Source: Aquimarina algicola
Lineage (GTDB): Bacteria > Bacteroidota > Bacteroidia > Flavobacteriales > Flavobacteriaceae
Assembly (NCBI RefSeq): GCF_006443095.1
Contig: NZ_VFWZ01000010.1
Span: forward strand, 62,001 to 126,000
Direction: 5' to 3'
Length of the DNA: 64,000 nucleotides
Part shown: piece after piece, positions 16,444 to 25,900 of the stretch
Layout: each line of letters starts with the position of its first letter
How positions within the stretch are numbered: the first letter of the stretch is position 1
Position numbers and translations under genes: made by a program
Notes under the pieces: model-generated
Told to the model about the DNA's origin: nothing
Seen by the model: the letters and a program-made list of their open reading frames with translations, nothing else
Database searches by the model: none

Positions 16444-16978
16444 GAGTTTCAAAATGATTAAAATTTTTGAGTTTGTGAATTAATATGATTAATTAGTATA
16501 TATAATCTCGATTTAAAAATATTATAAAAGAATAGTATGTGTAGGTATAAATGATTATCTGTAGAGATCTGACTAGTAATCGTTTTGTTGTTTTAGTTTT
16601 TGTTACTAATTATTTGATATTTAAATTGTTGTAAGGTTGTTTTTTGATTAAAGTATTAACGATTTTTTTGAATTTTTTATTTTGAATTTTATTTTTTTAT
16701 GAAAAATTAATAATGGGATTCAAAATAAGAATTGTTATTTACGTCCTGTAAGCTCAAAACTAAAATGTTAAAAGGAATTAACAGAAATGTTATTTTGATC
16801 TTAAATGCGTTTTAAGGCTGTTTTTATCGATTTTAAGAGCATTTTTCTTTTTTCTAGTGTTTTTCTTAACTAATTGTTGATAACTCTTTAAATCATCGAG
16901 GATAAAATTCTTTTATCCTTTTACTCTTTTTTTATCTTTGTTTGTTGACCAATATTTATAATAAAACAAAGCTGGTTT
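16444..16978. other. Non-coding region upstream of gyrB
   Basis: This 535-bp AT-rich region separates the divergent astacin and gyrB genes. I see only the candidate gyrB promoter near its right end and poly-T/poly-A tracts; no RNA gene, repeat or credible small reading frame was recognised. Confidence 0.5.
16933..16940 (+). promoter_or_regulatory. -7 element of gyrB promoter
   Basis: TATCTTTG matches TAnnTTTG exactly, 38 nt before the gyrB ATG. A TTC at 16908-16910 lies 22 bp upstream and may serve as a degenerate -33 box. Confidence 0.5.
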
Positions 16979-18919
16979 ATGAGCGAGGAAACAAATAAAA
17001 ATAAGTATTCTGCCGATAGTATTCAGGCATTAGAGGGGATGGAGCATGTACGTATGCGTCCGTCTATGTATATTGGAGATGTAGGTGTAAGAGGGTTACA
17101 CCATTTAGTATACGAGGTAGTCGATAACTCTATAGACGAAGCTCTTGCAGGGCATTGTGATACTATCGAAGTAACAATAAATGAGGATAACTCTATAACA
17201 ACAAAGGATAACGGTCGAGGAATACCTGTAGAAATTCATAAAAAAGAAGGGGTTTCAGCACTAGAGGTTGTAATGACTAAAATAGGTGCTGGAGGTAAAT
17301 TTGACAAAGATTCTTATAAAGTATCTGGAGGACTTCATGGAGTTGGGGTTTCTTGTGTGAATGCTCTTTCTGATCATTTGCATGCATATGTGCATAGAGA
17401 TGGAAAAGTATGGGAACAAGAATATGAAAGAGGAAAAACTTTATATCCTGTAAAATCTACTGGCGATACTGATTTTAGAGGTACTATCGTTACTTTTAAG
17501 CCAGATCCCACGATATTTCAGCAAACTACAGAATATAATTACGATACTTTAGCAAGCCGTATGCGGGAACTGGCATACCTTAATAAAGGAATCAAAATTA
17601 CACTTACTGATCTGCGTCACAAAGATGATAAAGGAGAGTTTGTGTCCGAGACATTCCATTCTGAAGAAGGATTAAGAGAGTTTGTTAAGTTTCTTGATGC
17701 TAGTCGTAACCCTATTATCGGTAGAGTCATAGCTATGGAGGGAGAAAAAAATAATATCCCTGTAGAAGTAGCTATGATATATAACGACTCCTATGCAGAA
17801 AACCTTCATTCTTACGTGAATAATATTAATACGCATGAAGGGGGAACACATCTTTCTGGTTTTAGAAGAGGATTGACATCTACATTAAAAAAATATGCAG
17901 ATGCTTCAGGAATGTTGGATAAACTAAAATTTGAAATCGCAGGAGACGATTTTAGAGAAGGACTTACTGCTATTGTTTCTGTAAAGGTAGCAGAACCGCA
18001 ATTTGAAGGGCAAACCAAGACTAAATTAGGAAATAGAGAAGTTACTTCTGCGGTATCTCAGGCAGTTTCCGAAATGTTAGAAAACTATCTAGAAGAGAAC
18101 CCATCTGATGCAAAAACAATAGTAGAAAAAGTAATCCTTGCCGCTCAAGCAAGACATGCAGCAAAGAAGGCTCGTGAAATGGTGCAGCGTAAAACTGTCA
18201 TGAGTATAGGAGGGTTACCCGGTAAATTATCAGATTGTTCAGAACAAGACCCTGCTTTGTGTGAAGTATTTCTTGTAGAGGGTGATTCTGCAGGTGGAAC
18301 GGCAAAACAAGGTAGAGACCGTAATTTTCAGGCAATATTACCATTGAGAGGTAAAATATTGAATGTAGAAAAGGCCATGCATCATAAAGTATTTGAAAAT
18401 GAAGAAATCAAAAATATTTTTACTGCATTAGGGGTAACTATAGGTACAGAAGAAGATAGTAAAGCACTTAATATCTCAAAATTACGTTACCATAAAATTG
18501 TAATTATGTGTGATGCCGATGTCGATGGTAGCCACATTTCTACATTGATCTTAACATTCTTCTTTAGATATATGAAAGAACTTATAGAAGGGGGGCACGT
18601 TTATATTGCAGCTCCACCGTTATATTTGGTTAAAAAAGGAGCTAAAAAACAATATGCCTGGAACGATGACCAAAGAGATATTATCATGAAAGAGTTTGGA
18701 GATAATGCCAAAATACAACGATATAAAGGTCTTGGAGAGATGAATGCAGAACAACTTTGGGATACTACTATGAATCCTGAGTTTAGAACATTAAGAAGGG
18801 TGAGTATTGATAATCTAACAGAAGCAGATCGTATTTTTTCAATGTTAATGGGAGACGAAGTGCCGCCACGTAGAGAGTTTATAGAAAAGAATGCAGTGTA
18901 TGCTAATATAGACGCATAA
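16979..18919 (+). CDS. gyrB: DNA gyrase subunit B
   Basis: The 646-residue protein is GyrB, the ATPase and toprim subunit that supports negative supercoiling with GyrA. The GHKL motifs are present: VDNSIDEALAGH near 41-52, DNGRGIPV near 78-85, and GGLHGVGVSCVNALS near 119-133. The toprim acidic motif EGDSAGG lies near 432-438, and the DADVDGSHI metal site near 510-518. The length is that of Bacteroidota GyrB, lacking the proteobacterial insert. A terminator follows directly, so it is monocistronic; dnaA and recF are not adjacent. Confidence 0.95.
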   Translation: MSEETNKNKYSADSIQALEGMEHVRMRPSMYIGDVGVRGLHHLVYEVVDNSIDEALAGHCDTIEVTINEDNSITTKDNGRGIPVEIHKKEGVSALEVVMTKIGAGGKFDKDSYKVSGGLHGVGVSCVNALSDHLHAYVHRDGKVWEQEYERGKTLYPVKSTGDTDFRGTIVTFKPDPTIFQQTTEYNYDTLASRMRELAYLNKGIKITLTDLRHKDDKGEFVSETFHSEEGLREFVKFLDASRNPIIGRVIAMEGEKNNIPVEVAMIYNDSYAENLHSYVNNINTHEGGTHLSGFRRGLTSTLKKYADASGMLDKLKFEIAGDDFREGLTAIVSVKVAEPQFEGQTKTKLGNREVTSAVSQAVSEMLENYLEENPSDAKTIVEKVILAAQARHAAKKAREMVQRKTVMSIGGLPGKLSDCSEQDPALCEVFLVEGDSAGGTAKQGRDRNFQAILPLRGKILNVEKAMHHKVFENEEIKNIFTALGVTIGTEEDSKALNISKLRYHKIVIMCDADVDGSHISTLILTFFFRYMKELIEGGHVYIAAPPLYLVKKGAKKQYAWNDDQRDIIMKEFGDNAKIQRYKGLGEMNAEQLWDTTMNPEFRTLRRVSIDNLTEADRIFSMLMGDEVPPRREFIEKNAVYANIDA

Positions 18920-18942
18920 TAATGCTATCATGTTATAATATG

Positions 18943-18977
18943 ATCGCTATATCTTAAAAGGTATAGCGATTTTTTTT
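18943..18977 (+). terminator. Terminator after gyrB
   Basis: A 9-bp perfect stem (ATCGCTATA/TATAGCGAT) is followed by a run of seven T residues, 24 bp past the gyrB stop codon. Confidence 0.85.
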
Positions 18978-19008
18978 ATATTGCACTGCCTATAAAAACC
19001 CGAATCCT

Positions 19009-20010
19009 ATGAAAAAATACACCTTGTTATTAGCGTTGCTTCTTACACGTGTTGGATTTTCACAAACAGATATAAACCAAATTTTAGAGATAGGGCTTGA
19101 TAATGCTCAGAAATTCAGTGAAGATTATTTTGATGCCGCAGGAGAATCTCTAATCAATGCAGTATCAAATGGATGGTACAATTCTGCAAAAGTTAAAGAG
19201 TTATTTCACTTTGAAGTTGGTATCGTGGGAAATCTTTCTTTTATAAGAGAAGAAAAAAAATCTTTTGTATTAGATACCAGAGAATATAACAATCTTGCGT
19301 TTAGAAACGGAACTGTAAGACAAACCGTAGGTAATGTTTTTGGAGCGAATCAACAGGACGTAGCAGTGGTTATCACAGATGGAGTTGGAGCAGGACTAGA
19401 AGTAGTATTGCCCGGCGGTATTTCAGACTCAGAAATGGGAGTCGTGCCTAGTGGTTTTTTACAAGCTTCTATGGGATTGATTAAAAGTACTGAAATAAAA
19501 TTAAGATTTCTGCCAAAGGTAAAAGCAATTGAAGATGCAGAAGTACAATTGTACGGGATAGGATTTCAGCACGAATTTACAGACTGGGTTTTTCCATTAA
19601 AGAGATGGCCGGTTAGACTTTCTGGATTAGTGGGATATACAAATGTAAAAGGCTCATATGATATAGATGAAAATAGTCAAATCCCGGGAGAAGATCAAAA
19701 AGTAGAATTAAATTCGAATGCTTTTTTTATTACCAGTATTGTATCAACAAGGTTACCTGTTTTAAATTTTTATGGAGGGATTGGCTATTATTTTGGAAAT
19801 AATGATGCAGAAGTTTTAGGAACCTATCAAGTGCAAAATGGACCTCTTTCATCCCAAACACTAACAGATCCAATCAGCGTAAAAAACAAAACAAATGGAG
19901 TTAAAGCTACAATAGGAGCAAAGGCTCAATTTGGTGTTTTTAGAGCGAATTTGGATTATTCACTTCAAAATTTTCAAAACCTTTCTCTGGGGGTACATTT
20001 TGGCTGGTAA
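19009..20010 (+). CDS. Outer-membrane beta-barrel-like protein (DUF6588-like)
   Basis: The 333-residue product has a signal peptide ending near GFSQ (about 19). An N-terminal segment contains NAQKFSEDYFDAAGESLINAVSNGWYNSA, a pattern typical of the DUF6588 family of Bacteroidota. It is followed by alternating amphipathic strands and ends with LSLGVHFGW, a terminal aromatic that suggests outer-membrane assembly by BAM. It is likely a surface barrel of unknown cargo. It is preceded by a gyrB terminator and followed by mdh after 107 bp. Confidence 0.68.
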   Translation: MKKYTLLLALLLTRVGFSQTDINQILEIGLDNAQKFSEDYFDAAGESLINAVSNGWYNSAKVKELFHFEVGIVGNLSFIREEKKSFVLDTREYNNLAFRNGTVRQTVGNVFGANQQDVAVVITDGVGAGLEVVLPGGISDSEMGVVPSGFLQASMGLIKSTEIKLRFLPKVKAIEDAEVQLYGIGFQHEFTDWVFPLKRWPVRLSGLVGYTNVKGSYDIDENSQIPGEDQKVELNSNAFFITSIVSTRLPVLNFYGGIGYYFGNNDAEVLGTYQVQNGPLSSQTLTDPISVKNKTNGVKATIGAKAQFGVFRANLDYSLQNFQNLSLGVHFGW

Positions 20011-20117
20011 TTAACGTTTTATTTGTTAATGAAATCGTGAAAGAATTCGTATTTTCGCGACAGAATTAGAATGATTCTAAAACTTTAGTTAATTATTAAT
20101 CAAAATAACAAATAAAA

Positions 20118-21044
20118 ATGAAAGTTACAGTAGTAGGTGCTGGTGCCGTAGGCGCTAGTTGTGCTGAATATATAGCGATAAAGAATTTTGCTTCAGAAGT
20201 AGTATTATTAGATATCAAAGAAGGATATGCAGAAGGTAAAGCTATGGACTTAATGCAAACCGCCTCTTTAAATGGTTTTGATACTAAAATTACAGGTACT
20301 ACGGGAGATTATTCAAAAACTGCAGGAAGTGATATTGCTGTAATTACTTCAGGGATTCCTCGTAAACCGGGAATGACAAGAGAAGAGCTTATTGGGATTA
20401 ATGCAGGTATTGTAAAAGATGTATCTTCAAACTTAATACAACATTCACCAAATACGATAATTATTGTGGTAAGTAACCCGATGGATACAATGACATATCT
20501 GGTTCATAAAACTACAAACCTTCCAAAAAATAGAATTATTGGTATGGGTGGTGCTTTAGATAGTGCACGTTTTAAGTATAGATTAGCAGAAGCATTAGAA
20601 GCACCAATCTCTGATGTAGATGGTATGGTGATAGGAGGTCATAGTGATAAAGGGATGGTGCCTTTAACCAGATTAGCGACTAGAAATAGTGTTCCTGTTT
20701 CAGAATTTATTTCTGAAGAGCGATTAGAGCAAGTAGCGGCAGATACAAAAGTAGGAGGTGCTACACTTACTAAATTATTAGGAACTTCTGCATGGTATGC
20801 TCCAGGAGCTGCAGTGTCAGGACTTGTACAAGCTATTGCATGTGATCAAAAGAAAATTTTCCCTTGTTCTACTTTCCTAGAAGGAGAATATGGATTAAAT
20901 GACATCTGTATTGGTACTCCTGTAGTGTTAGGTAAAAATGGAATCGAAAAGATTGTAGAAATCGAATTAAGCGATGCCGAAAAAGCAAAACTTACAGAAA
21001 GTGCAGAAGGCGTTACCAAAACTAACGGTCTTTTAGAACTTTAA
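20118..21044 (+). CDS. mdh: Malate dehydrogenase (LDH-like type)
   Basis: The 308-residue protein oxidises malate to oxaloacetate in the TCA cycle. The Rossmann motif is GAGAVGAS (7-14), and Asp32 at the end of the second strand indicates NAD preference. Substrate residues are visible as Arg82 in IPRKPGM, Asn120 in VVSNPMD, Arg151, and the catalytic His175 in GGHSDKGMVP. The length and sequence match the LDH-like MDH of Bacteroidota. In flavobacteria, mdh is commonly found near secDF; here two SecD-like genes lie between them. It ends in its own terminator. Confidence 0.95.
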   Translation: MKVTVVGAGAVGASCAEYIAIKNFASEVVLLDIKEGYAEGKAMDLMQTASLNGFDTKITGTTGDYSKTAGSDIAVITSGIPRKPGMTREELIGINAGIVKDVSSNLIQHSPNTIIIVVSNPMDTMTYLVHKTTNLPKNRIIGMGGALDSARFKYRLAEALEAPISDVDGMVIGGHSDKGMVPLTRLATRNSVPVSEFISEERLEQVAADTKVGGATLTKLLGTSAWYAPGAAVSGLVQAIACDQKKIFPCSTFLEGEYGLNDICIGTPVVLGKNGIEKIVEIELSDAEKAKLTESAEGVTKTNGLLEL

Positions 21045-21074
21045 ACATTGAGTATTATAATCGTATCATATAAG

Positions 21075-21105
21075 AAAAGAGCTGCCACTAGGTAGCTCTT
21101 TTTGT
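21075..21105 (+). terminator. Terminator after mdh
   Basis: A 12-bp stem (AAAAGAGCTGCC against GGTAGCTCTTTT with one G-T wobble), a four-base ACTA loop, and a T-run lie 30 bp past the mdh stop codon. Confidence 0.85.
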
Positions 21106-21119
21106 ATAAATCTATAATA

Positions 21120-22058
21120 ATGTCTTATCTTAAATCAATTGTTTTTCTCTTTATCTGTATATCAGGTTTATCTTCTTGTAATTTGATAGGAAAATCCTAC
21201 CCTAAGCCGAATAAGAGTATAAAAATGACAGTGTCTTATTCCAGTAATGTGACCGAACAAGAAAGAGAAAATATCGTAATATCTATTACAAAGAGGTTAG
21301 AAATAATTGGTAAAAAACCAAAAATAGAAAGGCGAGATGCTAAAAATGAATTGAATATTGAAATTGCTACAAATTATGAGGTAAATCGAGTAAAAAGGAT
21401 CATAGAAACCGAAGGTAAGATTCAATTATTTGATGTGTTTAAAAGAGAAGAAATGATGCCTTTTTTTAAAGAAGTTAATGCTTTGATAAGTAATGAGGAT
21501 GATCCAAATAATTTATTCAAACTTTTTGTGCAAGAAAGAAATAATTTTGATCAGATATTATTCTATGTTAAAGAAAAAGATACAGCACAAGTATTCTCAT
21601 ATTTGCAAATGCAAGTCGCTCAATCCAGCCTTCCATCAGAAAAGAAATATATAAAGTTTGTTTGGGGAAAAGAAGATATTGTTACAAAAAGCTTCCCTTT
21701 GTATGCAATAAAAATAGAAAAAGATCCTACAATGATTTTTAATGGGCAAATGATTAAAAATGCAAACCAAAGCTTTGGGCAGTTAGGAAACCCATCTATA
21801 CATATAGAAATGAATGAGGAGGGTGCTAAACTTTTTGAAAAACTCACCCAGAGAGTATTTGAAGAGCAGTCTAATATTGCTATTGTTTTTGATGACATCG
21901 TTTATACTGCCCCTTCGGTATCAAGTCCAATTAAAGAAGGAAGAGTAGAAATTAGTAATGCTTTTTCTCAAGAAGAAGCTCAAGATCTAGCTATGATTTT
22001 GAATAGCGGTGCGATTTCTGGTGTACAGATTGAAAATATTGAAGTAGAGCAACTTTAA
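21120..22058 (+). CDS. Lipoprotein resembling the periplasmic P1 domain of SecD
   Basis: The 312-residue protein has a lipobox LSSC with Cys20. The rest parallels the large first periplasmic domain of the SecDF encoded at 22954. Matching blocks are IQLFDVFKREEMMPF (versus LEFWDVFKSEEILPF), KKYIKFVWGK (versus QRYVKFAWGK), SNIAIVFDDIVYTAPSV (versus SQIAIVLDDVVYSAPGV) and the EEAQDLAMILNSG segment. No membrane-spanning SecD part is present. It is therefore a free, lipid-anchored SecD head, possibly an accessory or competitor of SecDF. The ATG chosen starts the signal peptide directly; a six-codon TTG-type extension was dropped. Confidence 0.8.
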   Translation: MSYLKSIVFLFICISGLSSCNLIGKSYPKPNKSIKMTVSYSSNVTEQERENIVISITKRLEIIGKKPKIERRDAKNELNIEIATNYEVNRVKRIIETEGKIQLFDVFKREEMMPFFKEVNALISNEDDPNNLFKLFVQERNNFDQILFYVKEKDTAQVFSYLQMQVAQSSLPSEKKYIKFVWGKEDIVTKSFPLYAIKIEKDPTMIFNGQMIKNANQSFGQLGNPSIHIEMNEEGAKLFEKLTQRVFEEQSNIAIVFDDIVYTAPSVSSPIKEGRVEISNAFSQEEAQDLAMILNSGAISGVQIENIEVEQL

Positions 22059-22136
22059 TACTTAAATCATTGAAGATATTTTTCAATAATAATATATAGA
22101 ATGTTATGCGGTAATTATATATTTAATGTGAGTACT

Positions 22137-22168
22137 TTGGTTATGAAGTTTTTATTTTTTTATATTTG
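22137..22168 (+). promoter_or_regulatory. Promoter of the RAGP-ending SecD-like gene
   Basis: TTG at 22137-22139 and TATATTTG at 22161-22168 are separated by 21 bp, both exact matches to the flavobacterial consensus. Only four bases separate the -7 box from the ATG at 22173, so the mRNA would start at or very near the start codon. This independently rejects the longer frame starting at 22101. Confidence 0.6.
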
Positions 22169-22172
22169 CCGC

Positions 22173-22796
22173 ATGAAGAAAAAATGGTACTTCAGAACTC
22201 TTATCGCTGTATTAGCAATGCTTATTGTTATTCAGCAGAATGCTGTTGTACCTAATCAAGAAATTGTCTTAGAATTTGATGATGCCGAGGTAACATCTTT
22301 AGAAGCTCAAAATGCAATAGCAATTGTAAAAAAACAATTACAATCAATTGGTGCTGTAAATACAAGAATATCAAAGGAGCTAAAAAATGGTAAACTTAAA
22401 ATTAGCTATTATAGCGATGAAGATGTAGAATGCATAAAAAAGATTCTTTCTGAAGAATCTAGCATAGAAGATAATCATATTGCTAATAGCAATGAAGGCA
22501 ATGATAAACTTCCTTTAGATAAAAATACTACAAATTATAACTTTGATGTCTACGAAATCCAAAAGAGTACCGATTTTGATACTGACTTTAATGGGAAACT
22601 TGTTTTAGAAATAAAGCAAAAACAAGACAAACAAAATTATAAAAATGACTCATACGATTTTACTTCAATAATTGAAATTACTAATGATTTTGAGAAACGT
22701 AGTAAAGTCAAACAAAAAGTACATTCAGCTATTGTATTAGCAATAGATAATACTTCATATAAAATCCCGGAAGTTCGAGCCGGCCCTACAGTTTAA
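22173..22796 (+). CDS. Membrane-anchored SecD-like protein ending in R-A-G-P; candidate translation-arrest regulator of secDF
   Basis: The 207-residue protein has a basic start and one hydrophobic signal anchor (about residues 9-21). A ferredoxin-like segment (31-92) then matches the SecD P1 base (compare the lipoprotein at 21120). An Asn/Asp-rich middle and a last block AIVLAIDNTSYKIPEV (186-201) correspond to the SecD stretch AIVLDDVVYSAPGV. It stops right after R202-A203-G204-P205, followed by T-V and the stop codon. R-A-G-P is the arrest core of E. coli SecM, with Pro in the A site. Codons CGA GCC GGC CCT are unusually GC-rich here. The location immediately upstream of secDF fits an autoregulatory sensor. 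Arrest activity is inference. Confidence 0.7.
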   Translation: MKKKWYFRTLIAVLAMLIVIQQNAVVPNQEIVLEFDDAEVTSLEAQNAIAIVKKQLQSIGAVNTRISKELKNGKLKISYYSDEDVECIKKILSEESSIEDNHIANSNEGNDKLPLDKNTTNYNFDVYEIQKSTDFDTDFNGKLVLEIKQKQDKQNYKNDSYDFTSIIEITNDFEKRSKVKQKVHSAIVLAIDNTSYKIPEVRAGPTV

Positions 22797-22819
22797 GATT
22801 ACTATCAAAAAAGAAAATT

Positions 22820-22938
22820 ATTAAAAAACTAAGACAAAGTTTTTTAATTACTACTTACTTATACAAATGATGATCATAAATTGATCCATCATAAATACTT
22901 AAAACAAATGTCGAATGCATCATGTTTGATGATTCGAC
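22820..22938 (+). promoter_or_regulatory. Three-hairpin leader between the RAGP gene and secDF
   Basis: The 157-bp spacer folds on paper into three hairpins. The first has an 11-bp A/T stem at 22820-22848, 24 nt after the stop codon. The second is at 22868-22891 (TGATGATCA against TGATCCATCA with a bulge). The third is at 22910-22938 (GTCGAATGCATCA against TGATGATTCGAC with a bulged G and TGTT loop), ending 15 bp before the secDF ATG. Hairpins 2 and 3 share ATGATG/CATCAT modules, so arms can exchange. This is the architecture expected for stalling-controlled initiation. No T-run follows any hairpin, so simple termination is unlikely. Confidence 0.55.
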
Positions 22939-22953
22939 CTAAACAAATCAATA

Positions 22954-25900
22954 ATGCAAAATAAAGGACTTGTTAGGATATTCGCCATATTATTTGGAGC
23001 GGTATGTATATATCAGTTATCATATACATATATTACCTATACAAAAGAAAAAGAAGCAGAAGCATATGCACAACAGAAATATGCAGAAACAGTAGAGAAT
23101 TACTCAAAGTTAAGAGAAATCGCAGAACGTGAATATTTAGATTCTATAGGAAAAGAAGAAATATTTGCTTCTATTAGTTATAATGATGCAAAAAGTAAAG
23201 AGCTTAACAAAGGTCTGGACCTTAAAGGAGGAATCAACGTTATTCTTCAAATCTCTGTAAAAGATATTTTAAAAGGATTAGCAAATAATTCAAAAGATCC
23301 ATCATTTAATCAGGCATTACTGGCAACAGACGAATTACAAAAAAATAGTCAAAATACATATATAGAAGACTTTTTTATAGAGTTTGAAAAAATACCGGAT
23401 GCGCAACTTGCATCTCCTGATATTTTTGCAAATAAGAACCTGAGTGATGATATCACATATGATATGACTAATGATCAGGTAAGACCAATCTTAAGAAAGA
23501 AAATAGATGAATCAGTAACCTCTGCGTTTGAAGTATTGCGTAAGCGTATTGATAAATTCGGGGTAACTCAACCAAATATCCAGCGTTTAGGAGAGTCTGG
23601 TCGTATCTTAGTAGAATTACCAGGTGCAAAAGATGTAGATAGGGTTAAAAGTTTATTACAAAGTACTGCTCAGTTAGAGTTTTGGGATGTATTTAAGTCA
23701 GAAGAAATTCTTCCTTTCCTATTTGCAGCGAATAATGTATTAAAAGAAGCAGCAGACGAAACAAAAACGTCAAAACCAGAGGTAAAAGAAGAAACTGATG
23801 AAGCAATTTTAGATTCAACACAGTTAGACTCTACTCAAGTTGAGACAGTTCAAGTTGATAGCACAAAAACAGATGCCGATTCTGCTATAGAAGATTTACT
23901 AGAAGATGCAGAAGACTCTACTGTAGTAGAAGAACAAGTTAATCCTCTATTTGATCTTATAGCAGGTCAAGGAGGTCAAGGAGGTCCTGTAATTGTTTCT
24001 GTAGCAAAAAAGAACGCAGATCAGTTTATGTCATACCTTAATGATCCAAAAGTAAGAGCTTTATTACCGTTAGAGCAACGATATGTAAAGTTTGCTTGGG
24101 GAAAACCGGCTAAAGATTCAGAAATATTAGACCTATATGCTATAAAAGGAAACCGCGATAATACACCAGAACTTAGTGGAGGTGTAATCACAGATGCTAC
24201 GCAAGCGTATGATCAAACAAACAATGTAGTAGTTTCTATGCAGATGGATGGTAAAGGTGCTAAAAAATGGGAAGAAATGACCGAACGTGCCTACAACCAA
24301 AGAAGTCAAATAGCAATCGTGCTTGATGATGTAGTGTATTCTGCTCCAGGAGTTTCCAGAGGAAAAATTAGTGGAGGTAGAAGTGAGATATCAGGAGATT
24401 TTACTATAGAAGAAGGACAAGATTTGGCAAACGTTTTAAGAGCAGGTAAACTTCCTGCTTCTGCAGACATTATTCAAAGTGAAATAGTGGGTCCATCATT
24501 AGGACAAGAAGCTATTGATAGTGGTATTATGTCTTTTGCTATTGCTCTAGGACTTATTTTGATCTGGATGATTTTTTACTATGGAAAAGCAGGAGCTTTT
24601 GCTGATGTAGCCTTGGTAGTAAATATTCTATTCATCTTTGGTGTATTAGCAGGTTTAAAAGCTGTTTTGACACTACCTGGTATTGCAGGTATTGTATTGA
24701 CTATAGGTATGTCTGTAGATGCCAATGTACTTATCTTTGAAAGAATCAGAGAAGAATTGGCAAAAGGGAAATCTCAGGTAGATGCAATTAGAGACGGTTT
24801 CAATAATGCATTGTCTTCTATTCTTGATGCCAATATCACCACTGGATTAACTGGTTTGATTTTATTAGTTATCGGTACAGGGCCAATTAAAGGTTTTGCG
24901 ACAACATTATTGATCGGTATTTTAACCTCTCTATTTACTGCGATATTTGTGACTCGTCTATTTATCGATGGGTATGGCAAAAATGGAAAAGAACTAGCGT
25001 TTTCTACTGGAGCTACCAAAAACCTATTCAAAAATGTTAATATAGATTTCTTAAAAAAGCGCAAGATTGCTTATGTTATTTCCGGGATTATTATTCTTGC
25101 CGGAATTGGGTCATTATTTACACAAAGTCTTGATTATGGAGTTGATTTTGTAGGGGGTAGAACATATACTGTACGTTTTGCAAAAGATGTAGTACCTACA
25201 GAGGTAGAAAAAGATCTTGTTGCTGTTTTTGAAAGTGCTCAGGCAAAAACACTGGGAGCTAATAATCAATTAAAGATTACTACAAAATATAAAGTAAATG
25301 AGACAGGAGAAGGTATCGATACTGAAATTACAAATAAACTATACGAAGCATTAAAGCCTTATTTAACAGAAGGATTAACGTATGACGAATTTGCTAATGG
25401 TAGTGATGATAAGCAAGTAGGGATCATGTCGTCTATGAAAGTTGGACCTACTATTGCAGATGATATCAAGCAAGCTGCATTCTGGTCTGTTTTAGGATCT
25501 TTAATTGTAGTATTCCTGTATATTCTATTTAGATTTAGAAGATGGCAATTTAGTTTGGGTGCAGTTGCTGCAGTATTCCATGATGTATTGGTAGTACTTG
25601 GAGTATTCTCTTTGACTTGGAAATTTATGCCTTTCAATATGGAAATCGATCAAGCATTTATTGCAGCTATACTTACTGTAATAGGATACTCACTTAATGA
25701 TACAGTGGTTGTTTTTGATAGAATTAGAGAATTTTTTAAAGAACATACTGGTAGATCTTTAGATGCGAATGTAAATGGAGCTTTAAATAGTACTTTGAGT
25801 CGTACATTAAATACTTCTTTAACAACTTTACTGGTGCTTGTAGCCATTTTTATATTTGCAGTACCGCTTCGAGGATTTATGTTCTCTCTTATTATAGGTG

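Noticed and set aside
22101..22172. Longer N-terminus for the RAGP gene
   Set aside because: An exact promoter lies inside this extension, four bases before the ATG at 22173, and the extension precedes a typical signal anchor.
22776..22796. R-A-G-P as a meaningless coincidence
   Set aside because: The segment does align to a SecD stretch ending V-S-R-G, so chance is possible. I kept the arrest hypothesis because of position two codons before stop, upstream of secDF, with a hairpin leader; it is flagged as unproven.
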